A stretch of DNA of 44,402 bases from Opitutia bacterium (GTDB lineage: Bacteria; Verrucomicrobiota; Verrucomicrobiia; Opitutales; Seribacteraceae). Shown here piece by piece: positions 32,555 to 41,388 of this stretch. The notes under the pieces are model-generated. The model was not told where the DNA came from. It did no database searches and worked only from the letters and a program-made list of their open reading frames with translations. A program made the translations under genes and the position numbers. How positions within the stretch are numbered: the stretch's first letter is position 1; every line of letters starts with the position of its first letter. The stretch is from NCBI GenBank assembly GCA_002721705.1, contig PBLJ01000025.1, positions 15,116 through 59,517 of the forward strand, written 5' to 3'.

Positions 32555-33793
32555 TCAATTCCCCACCGGCAAATCTCGCTCCCAATAGCCGGCTCTTTCC
32601 ACATGCCCCTCCAGGTCGTAAAGCACGCCGTAACCATTGCGTAGACCGTCTTTCCATTCGCCGAGGAATCTTCGACCGTCGCCGAGTACGAGAAGGCCTT
32701 GTCCGTCTTGTCTTCCATATTGAAAGTCGCCTACGTAGCGTTCGCCTCCTGAAAACAGGTAGGCTCCTTGTCCATGAGGTTGACCATCCCGTAGCTGACC
32801 GACGTAGCGATCGCCGCTTGGAAGTTCCTGAACGACGGGCATGAGTGGCTCGTCGCTTTGCCATATCGGGACTTGAGACGTTTGGGAGAGCGATGAAGGT
32901 TTCCCATCGTTTCCAAGGTCAACGGACTCTTCGTCGGGATTTTTCTCGAGTTGACCGGCTTGGGTTAGGAATTCATGACCAGCGAGCAAAGTGTTCCTCG
33001 TCTCATCCGGCATGTTGGGATCCTGCTCCCCTGCGCTCTCCTTGGGTTGGATGACTCCTTTTGTCCGGTCGGAAACGGGAGCCTTTCCCTTGTAATGATA
33101 GGATCCCCATCCGTCAGGCTCGTTGTTCTTCCAAGCGCCGGCGTAAAATTCGCCGTTCTTGAAGAAGCAACGCCCAAGGCCGTGCCTCTTGCCATTCTTG
33201 AATTCGCCTTCGTATCTTTCGCCGTCGGCACGGGCGAGGGTGCCTTGGCCGTTCCTTTGTCCGTTTGCGTATTGTCCGAAATACTTGTCGCCGTTTTTGA
33301 AAAAGTACGTTCCCCAGCGGTCATATTTGCCATTTTCGAAGTACCCCACGTAACTGTCGCCTCCCTTGAATCGATAGGTACCGAAGCCCTGCCTGAGACC
33401 TTTGGCATATTCACCCTCGTAGCTATCTCCAGAGACGAAGTGATAGGTGCCGTATCCATGTCGTTTCCCGTTCTTGAATTGCCCGACGTAACGATTGCCC
33501 ACGGAGTCGGTTACGGCGCCGAAGACCATAGGTAGCTCATCCTCGGCTTGGGCTGCTTGCTCGGCTGCTTGCTCCAAACGGTTCATCAAGGCGGCCAACC
33601 GAACTTCACCTTCTTCCTGCGGAATGGTTGCGAAAGAGTCTTCTTTTTTCGATTCTCCCCTCTTTTTCAACGGTTTGGCTTGGTCAACCTCCGGGGTTTT
33701 ACCTGCGTGGGAGTGAGATTCCTGTGGTGTCGTTTCCCCGCATCCACAACAGAGGAGGACTGCAAGTGACCACTGGGCTGCTTGGAGCTTCAT
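32555..33793 (-). CDS. MORN-repeat lipoprotein
   Basis: 412-aa lipoprotein (signal AVLLCCGCGE, lipobox LCCGC) with nine MORN repeats in two clusters. Six lie around residues 95-235 (YVGQFKNGKRHGYGTYHF, YEGEYAKGLRQGFGTYRF and similar) and three around 325-395 (YVGQLRDGQPHGQGAYLF to FLGEWKDGLRNGYG). A hydrophilic linker without recognisable fold separates them. MORN repeats form extended beta-hairpin sheets that bind lipids or other proteins; in bacteria their roles are mostly unknown. It diverges from the TPR gene at 33944 across a 150-base gap that contains a GGTTC/GAACC hairpin. Confidence 0.9.
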   Translation of the reverse strand: MKLQAAQWSLAVLLCCGCGETTPQESHSHAGKTPEVDQAKPLKKRGESKKEDSFATIPQEEGEVRLAALMNRLEQAAEQAAQAEDELPMVFGAVTDSVGNRYVGQFKNGKRHGYGTYHFVSGDSYEGEYAKGLRQGFGTYRFKGGDSYVGYFENGKYDRWGTYFFKNGDKYFGQYANGQRNGQGTLARADGERYEGEFKNGKRHGLGRCFFKNGEFYAGAWKNNEPDGWGSYHYKGKAPVSDRTKGVIQPKESAGEQDPNMPDETRNTLLAGHEFLTQAGQLEKNPDEESVDLGNDGKPSSLSQTSQVPIWQSDEPLMPVVQELPSGDRYVGQLRDGQPHGQGAYLFSGGERYVGDFQYGRQDGQGLLVLGDGRRFLGEWKDGLRNGYGVLYDLEGHVERAGYWERDLPVGN

Positions 33794-33943
33794 TTCGTCG
33801 TAGATTCGCGCTTGTCTTGGAATACGTCAAAGGGTTCCTGAGAACCTTGTCCAATCTTGCCACAGATTGATTCAGCCTTACATTTCCTTTTAGTTGCGCT
33901 ATGTTTCCAATAAGGAACCTTTCCCGCGAAATAGAAAAAACGC

Positions 33944-34420
33944 ATGCCTCTTAAAACCGAAGTGCTCCTGCGCTATGCCAATGGCTATCGTATCCTCGGC
34001 ATGTTCGAGGATGCCGAGGAAGAACTTGCGAAAATCCCCCCCGAGGAGCTTGAGCATGATCACGCGCTGACCTTGCAACTCGCCCTCTTCCAGGATTCCG
34101 AAAAATGGGACTCCATGCAGGAAGTGGCCAGTTTGTTGAGGGAGCGACATCCCGATAATTCGGATTGGTGGATCGCCGAGGCTTTTGCCACGAGGCGCTG
34201 TGGATCTTTGGACGAGGCTCGAAAGGTATTGCTCGAGGGTGAAGGAATTCATCCCGAGGAGCCTTGTCTCTTGTTCAATCTCGGTTGTTATGCTTGTGTT
34301 TCCGGTGATCTGGAGGAAGCTCTTGTACGTGTGCGCTCGGCGATCGCCTTGGATCCCAAATACCGAGCTTTGGCTCTTGAGGATGAAGATTTACTTTTAT
34401 TGAGAGATGAATTGCGATAA
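33944..34420 (+). CDS. Small TPR-repeat protein
   Basis: 158-aa soluble protein made of TPR-like helix pairs: ALTLQLALFQDSEKWDSMQEVASLLRERHPDN, AFATRRCGSLDEARKVLLEGEGIHPEEP, and CLLFNLGCYACVSGDLEEALVRVRSAIALDP. It has no signal peptide. The same type of short bacterial TPR protein occurs widely in Verrucomicrobia. Its last 14 bases overlap the start of the pseudopilin gene (ATG 34407), so the two are probably co-translated and may act together, for instance as a pilus-assembly adaptor. That link is inference. Confidence 0.85.
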   Translation: MPLKTEVLLRYANGYRILGMFEDAEEELAKIPPEELEHDHALTLQLALFQDSEKWDSMQEVASLLRERHPDNSDWWIAEAFATRRCGSLDEARKVLLEGEGIHPEEPCLLFNLGCYACVSGDLEEALVRVRSAIALDPKYRALALEDEDLLLLRDELR

Positions 34421-34997
34421 CTTGCATTCCCGCCATGAGGCAAGCCGGCGACCGACCGGGTTCACTTTGATAGAGGTGCTTACGGTGTTGTGTGTCATCG
34501 GGATTCTCGTGACCCTCTATTTTTCCCTTTGGCAACCTGCCATGGACAGCAAGGATCGCAAGAAGGCGGAGACTGAGCTTGCGGTTCTCAGGACAGCCTT
34601 GGACAAATTCCATCATATTCATAAAAGTTACCCGCACTGCCCCAAGGGAATCTGTACCCCCTCGGAGACTCTTTTTCTGTCCTTGATTGGCTTCCATAAT
34701 GGGAAAGGATCCTTGACCATCAAGCCCAAGAAAAAGGCCCTGGACCAAGAGAGCCTGTTCGAATTGAACACGGACAAATACGATCCCGCGAACGTTCCCG
34801 AGGAACATCAGTCCCATAAAAAGTTCGTGGCTTACCTCAAGACCTTGCTGCAAAGAGACATCGCGTTCGTTGACCCGTGGGGAACCCCTTACGTTTACGT
34901 CCAGGATCGAAACGGCAAAGGCTACCAGCTCTACTCCAAGGGTCCCGATGGCCAGACTGGCGAAGGTTTCGACGCCGACGACGTGCTGTTGGAATAA
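34407..34997 (+). CDS. Type II secretion / type IV pilus pseudopilin (GspG-like)
   Basis: 196-aa prepilin-like protein. The prepilin peptidase site is PTG^FTLIEVL at residues 16-24, with Glu at +5, followed by a hydrophobic helix (LTVLCVIGILVTLYFSLW). The C-terminal region has the major-pseudopilin pattern DPWGTPYVYVQDRNGKGYQLYSKGPDGQ, with acidic residues at the end (GFDADDVLLE) matching the calcium-binding loop of GspG. The leader is long (17 residues before cleavage). No other secretion genes are in the window, so it is an orphan subunit, as is common in Verrucomicrobia, where single N-methylation proteins are scattered. It overlaps the TPR gene. Confidence 0.9.
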   Translation: MNCDNLHSRHEASRRPTGFTLIEVLTVLCVIGILVTLYFSLWQPAMDSKDRKKAETELAVLRTALDKFHHIHKSYPHCPKGICTPSETLFLSLIGFHNGKGSLTIKPKKKALDQESLFELNTDKYDPANVPEEHQSHKKFVAYLKTLLQRDIAFVDPWGTPYVYVQDRNGKGYQLYSKGPDGQTGEGFDADDVLLE

Positions 34998-35033
34998 CGG
35001 GTGGCTGCGGGTTGCTGGAGTGGATGCGAGAAA

Positions 35034-37286
35034 CTACTCCCTTTCCCGGGCTCGCAAACGATCGCGGATTTCACGCAGAGGCGCGGTTTCCGGGCCTTCG
35101 GGGTTTTCCGCGATCAACACCTCGATGTCGCCAAGCGCTTTATCGAAGCTTCCCTCGCCATAGTGGATCATTGCCCTCATTGCCCTTGAATAATTGTCTT
35201 TCGGTTCGATTGCCAAGATGGTGTTCAAGTACCTCATGCGGCTTTCTGCGTCTTGTTCCTGCTCCGCGACGTTGATTAAGTTGCGTAGCATTCGGAGAAT
35301 GATGGAACGCTTGCTCGCGGGGTTGAAATCCTCGTCGGTCAATACCAACCCGGAAAGTTCGGAGGCTTCCTTCCGGGAGACGAATTTTCCGCCGCCGAAG
35401 ACGTCGATCAAAATTTCCTTGGGTTTGGCTTGCGGTTTTCCTTTGGCAGGCTTTTCGCGGTACATTGCGATGAAATGGCGAGGTATGCCGACACCAGACA
35501 CAGGTAGGTCGAGTCGATTGGCCAATTCGATGAAAAGAACGCACATGGTGATAGGCAGGCCCTCGCGGTCATCCATCACTTCATTGAGGTAGCTGTTGGA
35601 TCGGTTCACGTAATCTCCCGTGCTTCCATGGTATCCCAATTGATCGAAGAGATGCTTGACCAAGGCTTTTAATTTTTCTTCTCCACTGGCTTTTGCCGGA
35701 AAGGTTTGCGAGACGTCCTTCGCGATGCGCGCAGCTTTTTCCAGATACACCTCGAGATCGAAATCCTCGTTGTCCAGTCGAGCCAGCAGCAAGGAGGCTC
35801 GCAGGAGGTCGATGGATGTTTCGTCTTCATGCCGCAGGGCCTCGACCAATTCCTCGATCACGATTCTATCATAGGTGTCGTCGGCCAGTTTTCGCAGTCG
35901 CAGGGCTTCCGTTTCCAAGTCCTTTGCCTTCTCCCTCAAAATGCTCGAAACAGGTCTTCCCAAGGCTACCAGCTCATCCGTTTCCGGGCCGCTCAAGTGT
36001 CCTTTTTGCCTTAGTGCTTGGGCTAGTCGAAGGGCGTTCTTTCGGGTCTTGGGATCAATCTTTACCACTGGCAACTCCTTGGCGAAACGGAAACGCCTGA
36101 ACTCGGCCGCGGGTTGTCGGAACTTGACCAAGCCGACTTTTCCTTTCCGTAGCGCGACGTCCGCTACTTCGATTACGACCTGGTCATTGACCGAACAAGT
36201 GAGTTTACCCTTTTCTCCAAGCCGAACCCGAAGACGGTTCCATTCTCCTGGGAGATAGGCATCGTTCTGTACGGTGTTAAGAATCGTCCAATTGAAAACG
36301 GTAGGGCCTTCGAAACGAGTCAGGCGAAGCGATCCTGCGGTTGGATAGAACCCATAATGAACGTCTGCTTCATCCGAATGAAAGGCCAAGCCGGCGGCGC
36401 CGCTTTCATCCTCCAGCCTGACTTCCACTTCCAAGTCGAAAGGGGCTTCCGGTGGTTCTTCTTGATGAAGGCAAAGCATTCTTCCACCAAATCCCGAACC
36501 TATGCCGCTAGCTTTTATTACACCGGCTCTTTGCCTCCATGAACCGCCCATGACCGATTCCCATTCCCTCGAGTCGAGCGCTCCAATCGTCAACCAGCGT
36601 TTCATTGGCATGGGATTGGGTTTCGCAAGCAAGCGCTTCAAGTCGTTTATCGGTACTGCGAAGCCCATGGCGCCGCCTGACTTGATTGCAATGGTCCCGA
36701 TTACTTCGCCTTTCATGTCGAGGACAGGGCTTCCGCTGCTGCCTGGTTCTATTGGTATGGCAACTTGCACCATCGGGTTTTCCTCCAGTTCGCGGAGGGC
36801 GGCCACCACACCTCGGCTTATGCTGAAGTCGAAACCCAGAGGATTTCCCAAGGCGAAAATCGCTTGGCCAGGAGTGAGTGCGTCTGAGTCCCCCAAGGGG
36901 AGTGGAGGCAGGCCTTCGCGGTCGATTTGCACCAAAGCCAAGTCCTTTTTGCGATCCACCGCGATGATACGCGTAGGTTCGTAGGTTTTGCCATCGGACA
37001 ATTTCACGCGGAAAGATCGATGTTCACCTATGACGTGGAAATTCGTGGCGATTACGCCGTCTTCCCTTACCACGTATCCGGTGCCTTGCCCTCCCTCTCG
37101 ATCGGTTCGATCCACGCTCTCGATCATGACGACGGACAAGCGAGCCTTCGCCGCCAATGCTTCGATTCCGTTTTCAGGAGGCTCCTTCTTTTCCTCGGAC
37201 CAACTTTCGACGCCCAACCCCAGTACGAAAGTCAAAAAGAAAACCGTGGCTGGTCGAGATTTAGATAAAAGACAAGAAAGCATCAT
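35034..37286 (-). CDS. Secreted trypsin-like protease fused to LamG-like, SirB1 transglutaminase-like and TPR regions
   Basis: 750-aa exported protein (signal ATVFFLTFVLGLGVESWS). Domains: a DegP-type S1 protease (about residues 45-215) with an intact triad His84 (TNFHVIG), Asp115 (KDLALVQ) and Ser184 (PGSSGSPV); a beta-sandwich like DUF1080/LamG (about 232-405, with NDQVVIEVADVALRKGKVGL); a helical SirB1/transglutaminase-like domain (about 485-660, with DYVNRSNSYLNEVMDDREGLPITMCVLFIEL and GIPRHFIAMY); and C-terminal TPR-like helices. No PDZ domain follows the protease, unlike DegP. The SirB1 part looks like a non-catalytic scaffold. Periplasmic quality control or matrix processing is inferred. 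Divergent from the Gfo/Idh gene at 37410. Confidence 0.88.
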   Translation of the reverse strand: MMLSCLLSKSRPATVFFLTFVLGLGVESWSEEKKEPPENGIEALAAKARLSVVMIESVDRTDREGGQGTGYVVREDGVIATNFHVIGEHRSFRVKLSDGKTYEPTRIIAVDRKKDLALVQIDREGLPPLPLGDSDALTPGQAIFALGNPLGFDFSISRGVVAALRELEENPMVQVAIPIEPGSSGSPVLDMKGEVIGTIAIKSGGAMGFAVPINDLKRLLAKPNPMPMKRWLTIGALDSREWESVMGGSWRQRAGVIKASGIGSGFGGRMLCLHQEEPPEAPFDLEVEVRLEDESGAAGLAFHSDEADVHYGFYPTAGSLRLTRFEGPTVFNWTILNTVQNDAYLPGEWNRLRVRLGEKGKLTCSVNDQVVIEVADVALRKGKVGLVKFRQPAAEFRRFRFAKELPVVKIDPKTRKNALRLAQALRQKGHLSGPETDELVALGRPVSSILREKAKDLETEALRLRKLADDTYDRIVIEELVEALRHEDETSIDLLRASLLLARLDNEDFDLEVYLEKAARIAKDVSQTFPAKASGEEKLKALVKHLFDQLGYHGSTGDYVNRSNSYLNEVMDDREGLPITMCVLFIELANRLDLPVSGVGIPRHFIAMYREKPAKGKPQAKPKEILIDVFGGGKFVSRKEASELSGLVLTDEDFNPASKRSIILRMLRNLINVAEQEQDAESRMRYLNTILAIEPKDNYSRAMRAMIHYGEGSFDKALGDIEVLIAENPEGPETAPLREIRDRLRARERE

Positions 37287-37409
37287 CTTTTGCAGTAACT
37301 ATCTCCAAGCTCCTCAAGTCAAGTCTGCGCAAAGTGGTTTTGGCATTGCCCCGAGTTTTCAAAGAGTTAACCCTCGTACTTAGACTTCCATTAAACAATC
37401 CATTTGCAG

Positions 37410-38735
37410 ATGAAAAAGACGTATCATTATTCTCGTAGAAGGTTTCTTGGAGCCGCGGCCTCCACTGCTTTTGCTTTCCAATTCGTTCCGCACCGCGTTT
37501 GGGGAGCGAATGATCGCATCAACGTGGCCGGCATTGGAGCCGGAGGCAAGGGTGCCAGCGACGTCGCCGGCGCTGCCAAGCACGGAGCGAACATCGTGGC
37601 CCTTTGCGACGTCGACGAAAGTCGAGCTGCCAAATCCTTCAAACAGTTTCCCAAGGCCAAACGGTACAAGGATTTCCGCGTCATGCTGGAAAAGCAGAAG
37701 GATATCGATGCAGTCACCGTCAGCACACCCGATCACGTCCATGCGGTTGCTTCGATGGCCGCCATGCAACTTGGCAAGCACGTGTATTGCCAGAAACCCC
37801 TCACTCATTCCATTTCCGAGGCTCGCGCCCTGACCATTGCCGCCGAGGAAAAGAAGCTCATTACCCAGATGGGCAACCAAGCTCACGCGGGCGAGCCTAT
37901 TCGCCGGGCCGTCGAGGTAGTGCGGTCGGGCATCATAGGAAAAGTGACCGAGGCCCATGTCTGGACGAACCGTCCCATTTGGCCGCAGGGCATGAACAAG
38001 CGCCCGCCCAAGCAACAAGTGCCCGCTGGTTTGGATTGGGACCTTTGGCTAGGCCCTGCTCCCAAACGCGCCTTCAATTCAGCCTACGTGCCCTTCAAAT
38101 GGAGAGGGTGGTGGGATTTCGGAACGGGAGCCTTGGGTGACATGGCATGCCATATCATGGACATGGCTTTTTGGTCCCTTGACTTGAAGTACCCGGATTC
38201 GGTGGAAGCGGAGCAAGGTGGGAACACAAAGGAATCCCCGCCATCCTGGTCAACCATCACCTATCGTTTTCCCGCCCGCGGCGAAAATCCCCCCGTGAAA
38301 CTCGTTTGGTACGATGGACGCAGGGACGGCCAAGCCAACCTCCCTCCCAAGGAGCTTGCAGAAGGCGTGAATCTCAAAGGCTATGGTTCCTTTCTAGTTG
38401 GTGACAAAGGTAAGTTTTTCTTTAATCGCGGACGTGATTCCTGGTTGGTTACGGGACGAGATGCGGATGAGGTTTCCCAAATTGAAAAGGAAACCCCTCG
38501 TTTCATTCCTCGTACCAAGGATGAGGATTTCGAATGGCTCGAAGGTATCAAGGGTGGTCCCACGCCGCTTTCTCATTTCGCTCATTCCGGCCCGTTCACC
38601 GAGACCGTTTTGCTGGGCAACCTAGCTGTCCGCACGGGGCGAAAGATCAATTGGGACGGAGCAACCATGCAACCCAGCGTTCCCGAGGCCGAAAAATACG
38701 TGAAGCGGGAATACCGCGACGGTTGGTCTTTGTAA
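37410..38735 (+). CDS. Tat-exported Gfo/Idh/MocA-family oxidoreductase
   Basis: 441-aa NAD(P)-dependent sugar-type oxidoreductase. A twin-arginine signal (YSRRRFLGAAASTAFAFQFVP) is followed by the Rossmann motif INVAGIGAGGKGASD and the family block YCQKPLTHSISEARAL (the EKP motif here reads QKP). The insertion WPQGMNKRPPKQQVPAGLDWDLWLGPAP and the segment WWDFGTGALGDMACHIMDM are typical of the large PVC subgroup, with the catalytic His in GDMACH. ATG 37410 is preferred over the TTG two codons earlier. It is followed 30 bases downstream by the propeller-cytochrome gene, probably one transcript. It is a distant paralogue of the gene at 8435-9619. Substrate is unknown. Confidence 0.92.
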   Translation: MKKTYHYSRRRFLGAAASTAFAFQFVPHRVWGANDRINVAGIGAGGKGASDVAGAAKHGANIVALCDVDESRAAKSFKQFPKAKRYKDFRVMLEKQKDIDAVTVSTPDHVHAVASMAAMQLGKHVYCQKPLTHSISEARALTIAAEEKKLITQMGNQAHAGEPIRRAVEVVRSGIIGKVTEAHVWTNRPIWPQGMNKRPPKQQVPAGLDWDLWLGPAPKRAFNSAYVPFKWRGWWDFGTGALGDMACHIMDMAFWSLDLKYPDSVEAEQGGNTKESPPSWSTITYRFPARGENPPVKLVWYDGRRDGQANLPPKELAEGVNLKGYGSFLVGDKGKFFFNRGRDSWLVTGRDADEVSQIEKETPRFIPRTKDEDFEWLEGIKGGPTPLSHFAHSGPFTETVLLGNLAVRTGRKINWDGATMQPSVPEAEKYVKREYRDGWSL

Positions 38736-38765
38736 TCGCGAACCCGATGAGGGCTTGAGTCGGGA

Positions 38766-40523
38766 ATGAGATACTTCCGGTTCCTTCTTGTCCTTTTGGG
38801 TATAGGGTGCGTTTCCCTGCATGCATTCACGCCGCGGGAGACGTTTCGCAGGCCCATTGCGCTGGCATGGACGGAAGCAGGTCTTTTGGCGGTTGCGAAT
38901 CGCGACAGCGGCTCGGTTTCACTGATCAATCCATCCACTCGACAGGTTGTCGGGGAAAGTGTCGTGGGCAAGAGGTTGGCCTCGATCGCCTCCTTGCCCA
39001 ACGGACCTTTTCTGGTGTCGGTGGACGAGCAAGCAAACGAATTGTTGTTGCTCGAATCAGTGGATGCGAAGGTGCGTGTTCGCGCTCGCGCCGCCACTCC
39101 CCATTCGCCCGTCGACGTCAAGGTGGTCGGTGATGGTTCGTTCGTCGCGGTCGCTTCCTTGTGGGCTCGCCGCGTCACTTTGTTCTCGATCCAACTGGAT
39201 AGTCCCGAATTGAGGCAAGTTCGCGTTCTCGATCTCCCTTTTCCGCCTCGCTTTCAATGGGTGGACCCGTCCTCGCGAAAACTGGTGCTCACGGATGCTT
39301 TTTCCGACCAAGTGGCAGCGGTTGAGTTGCCTGGACTACGGCTTGTGTCGACGCGCTCCTTGACCGGGCACAACCTCGGAGGCATCGCCCCCTCTCCCAA
39401 TGGCAAGGAATTGCTCTTTTCACTCCAATCCCTGAATCCTCACGTTCCAGCCACCAGGTCTCGTGTCTTTTGGGGTTCCATGATGCAAAACGGTTTGGTT
39501 GCCGTCACTCTCGCGGACCTGTTCGATTCTCGTTATCCGGCCGGAGCATCGTTTCCTCGGATGAGGCAATATCCCGTCGGTCGGAACGGTCAGGGGGCCG
39601 GAGAACCGGGCCCTATGCTGTTTGCCCGCGACGGCTCTTTTCTCCTAGGCATCAGGGGGACCGGCGAAATCGCCATGGGAAAGAATCTCAACGCCGATTG
39701 GAAAAGAATCCGCGTAGGTGAGCGACCCATTGCCGGAATTTTCGATGCGAATGAAAAGCATGTTTATTTCGCCGATCTCTTTGGAGATGCGATCCGTGTC
39801 ATCGACGTAGAGAAAGGGACTTTCTCAGGGTCCCTTTCACTTGGCCCGACCCCCAAGCCCGGTCTCGTGCAGATGGGTGAAGCTCTCTTCCATAATTCAC
39901 GTCTTTCGCTCGATGGTTGGTACAGTTGCAATAGTTGCCATACCAGTGGCCACACCAGTGGCATGCTCAATGACAACTTCGACGACTTTTCGTTCGGAAC
40001 TCCCAAGCGCATCCCCTCTCTTCTCGGCACCGCGGAGACGGGGCCTTGGACTTGGAACGGTTTGCAAGGCTCGCTTACCTTGCAAGTCCGGCAAAGCTTG
40101 GCCACCACGCTTCTCAACGGGGAAAGAAAGCATGGGCATGCCACGCATCTCGATCAGGAGGCCTTGGTGTCTTATCTTTTCACTTTGCCTTTGCCGCCTC
40201 CACTTTCCGAAGCTCGCATGGAGCCTCCAAATGATCTTGTGACGAAAGGTAAATTGCTGTTCTCGAAACTAGGTTGCAACGAATGTCACCGCCAGCCTCT
40301 GCTCACTTCTCCCGACGAATACGACGTCGGCCTTCATGACGAAGCGGGCGTCAAGGAGTTCAACCCTCCCTCCCTGCACGGCGTCAGTCAGCGCGACCGT
40401 TTCTTTCACGATGGTTCCGCTCGATCCTTCACGGAGGTCCTCGATCGTTTTGGTCATCCCGATGGCGGAAACCTCACCCGCAAGCAGTTGGATCAATTAA
40501 TCGCCTACCTGCGGACTCTCTGA
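38766..40523 (+). CDS. Beta-propeller dihaem cytochrome c (MauG/peroxidase-like)
   Basis: 585-aa exported protein (signal MRYFRFLLVLLGIGCVSLHA). Residues 25-365 form a YVTN/NHL-like propeller (GLLAVANRDSGSVSLINPSTRQVV, GIAPSPNGKELLFSL, KHVYFADLFGDAIRVIDVEKG). The C-terminal part has two c-type haem sites, CNSCH at 388-392 and CNECH at 504-508, in the arrangement of dihaem cytochrome c peroxidases, including NPPSLHGVSQRDRFFHDGSARSFTEVL. It would move electrons in the periplasm; the acceptor and the peroxidase activity are not proven. It follows the Gfo/Idh gene by 30 bases and converges with the SGNH hydrolase gene (3-base gap). Confidence 0.9.
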   Translation: MRYFRFLLVLLGIGCVSLHAFTPRETFRRPIALAWTEAGLLAVANRDSGSVSLINPSTRQVVGESVVGKRLASIASLPNGPFLVSVDEQANELLLLESVDAKVRVRARAATPHSPVDVKVVGDGSFVAVASLWARRVTLFSIQLDSPELRQVRVLDLPFPPRFQWVDPSSRKLVLTDAFSDQVAAVELPGLRLVSTRSLTGHNLGGIAPSPNGKELLFSLQSLNPHVPATRSRVFWGSMMQNGLVAVTLADLFDSRYPAGASFPRMRQYPVGRNGQGAGEPGPMLFARDGSFLLGIRGTGEIAMGKNLNADWKRIRVGERPIAGIFDANEKHVYFADLFGDAIRVIDVEKGTFSGSLSLGPTPKPGLVQMGEALFHNSRLSLDGWYSCNSCHTSGHTSGMLNDNFDDFSFGTPKRIPSLLGTAETGPWTWNGLQGSLTLQVRQSLATTLLNGERKHGHATHLDQEALVSYLFTLPLPPPLSEARMEPPNDLVTKGKLLFSKLGCNECHRQPLLTSPDEYDVGLHDEAGVKEFNPPSLHGVSQRDRFFHDGSARSFTEVLDRFGHPDGGNLTRKQLDQLIAYLRTL

Positions 40524-40526
40524 CCT

Positions 40527-41201
40527 TTATGTCTCGTTCTTCAGGACTGGCCCAATGAGCTTGGTCCAGAGGGCATAACCTTTTGCGTTCATGTGTAGCT
40601 TGTCGGCCAGCCAGATATCCGGCAACGGCTTACCGTTCGCTCCCAGCATGACCTTCGAGACGTCGACGAAATTCAGCCGCTTGTCCTGGCCGCATTCCTT
40701 GGCGATCATTCGGTTGCATCGCTGATAGAGTTCCCATTTTTCCCATCTCTTGGGTGAGGGCTTGCAGGCGAGGTAATGAATCCGGGTTTTCGGAAACTTC
40801 TCGTGAACACGGTCGGCGAAGGTCTTGAAATCACCGAACACTTGTTCGGGCGGCTTGCCTGACCACAAGTCGTTTTCCCCGCAGTAGAGAACGATCACAG
40901 TGGGTTTGTGGGCGGTGATCAATAGGTCGAAATAGTGGAGGGCGTCGGAAAGGTGGGAACCGCCGAATCCACGATTTAGGGTATCGTGACCGGGGAAGTC
41001 CCGCGCCAGAGTCTTCCACATGCGAATGCTTGAGCTGCCCGTGAACAGAACGAGATCTTTCACTGGCTGGGAGGAGGCATCTTCCCGTTCGAAGCTTTCC
41101 ATGGCTTTGGAAAAACGCTTGGGGTCCGGATCCGATACCTTGGTTTCGGCTTGGGTGAAACTGCCTGCGACCAAAGCGAGGGCAAATGACAAACTTCTCA
41201 T
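40527..41201 (-). CDS. Secreted SGNH/GDSL hydrolase
   Basis: 224-aa exported esterase (signal MRSLSFALALVAGSFTQAE from ATG 41201). SGNH blocks: block I DLVLFTGSSSIRMW with the nucleophile Ser in GSSS; block II NRGFGGSHLSDAL with the oxyanion Gly; block III VLYCGENDLW with the Asn; block V WLADKLHMNAKGY with the Asp-x-x-His pair. The subgroup with GSSSIRMW is common in bacteria with sugar-ester degradation and often acts as acetylesterase; the substrate is not determined. The frame allows an earlier start at 41282, but that would put non-signal sequence before the hydrophobic segment. Monocistronic. Confidence 0.92.
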   Translation of the reverse strand: MRSLSFALALVAGSFTQAETKVSDPDPKRFSKAMESFEREDASSQPVKDLVLFTGSSSIRMWKTLARDFPGHDTLNRGFGGSHLSDALHYFDLLITAHKPTVIVLYCGENDLWSGKPPEQVFGDFKTFADRVHEKFPKTRIHYLACKPSPKRWEKWELYQRCNRMIAKECGQDKRLNFVDVSKVMLGANGKPLPDIWLADKLHMNAKGYALWTKLIGPVLKNET

Positions 41202-41388
41202 GAAGACAGCAAAACTGGAATCGCCCATTCTTTCCATTGGAAAATTGCATTTGCGAAATTCTCCAGGCAATCGCTCAATCATGAAACCTTCTTAGTATGT
41301 TTTGCCCGCGACCGACTTGTCTGATGACAAGATTTTTTCATACGGTCCGGTCTTGCTCTCGAAATGCATGGAGCTTTATCTTACCAAC

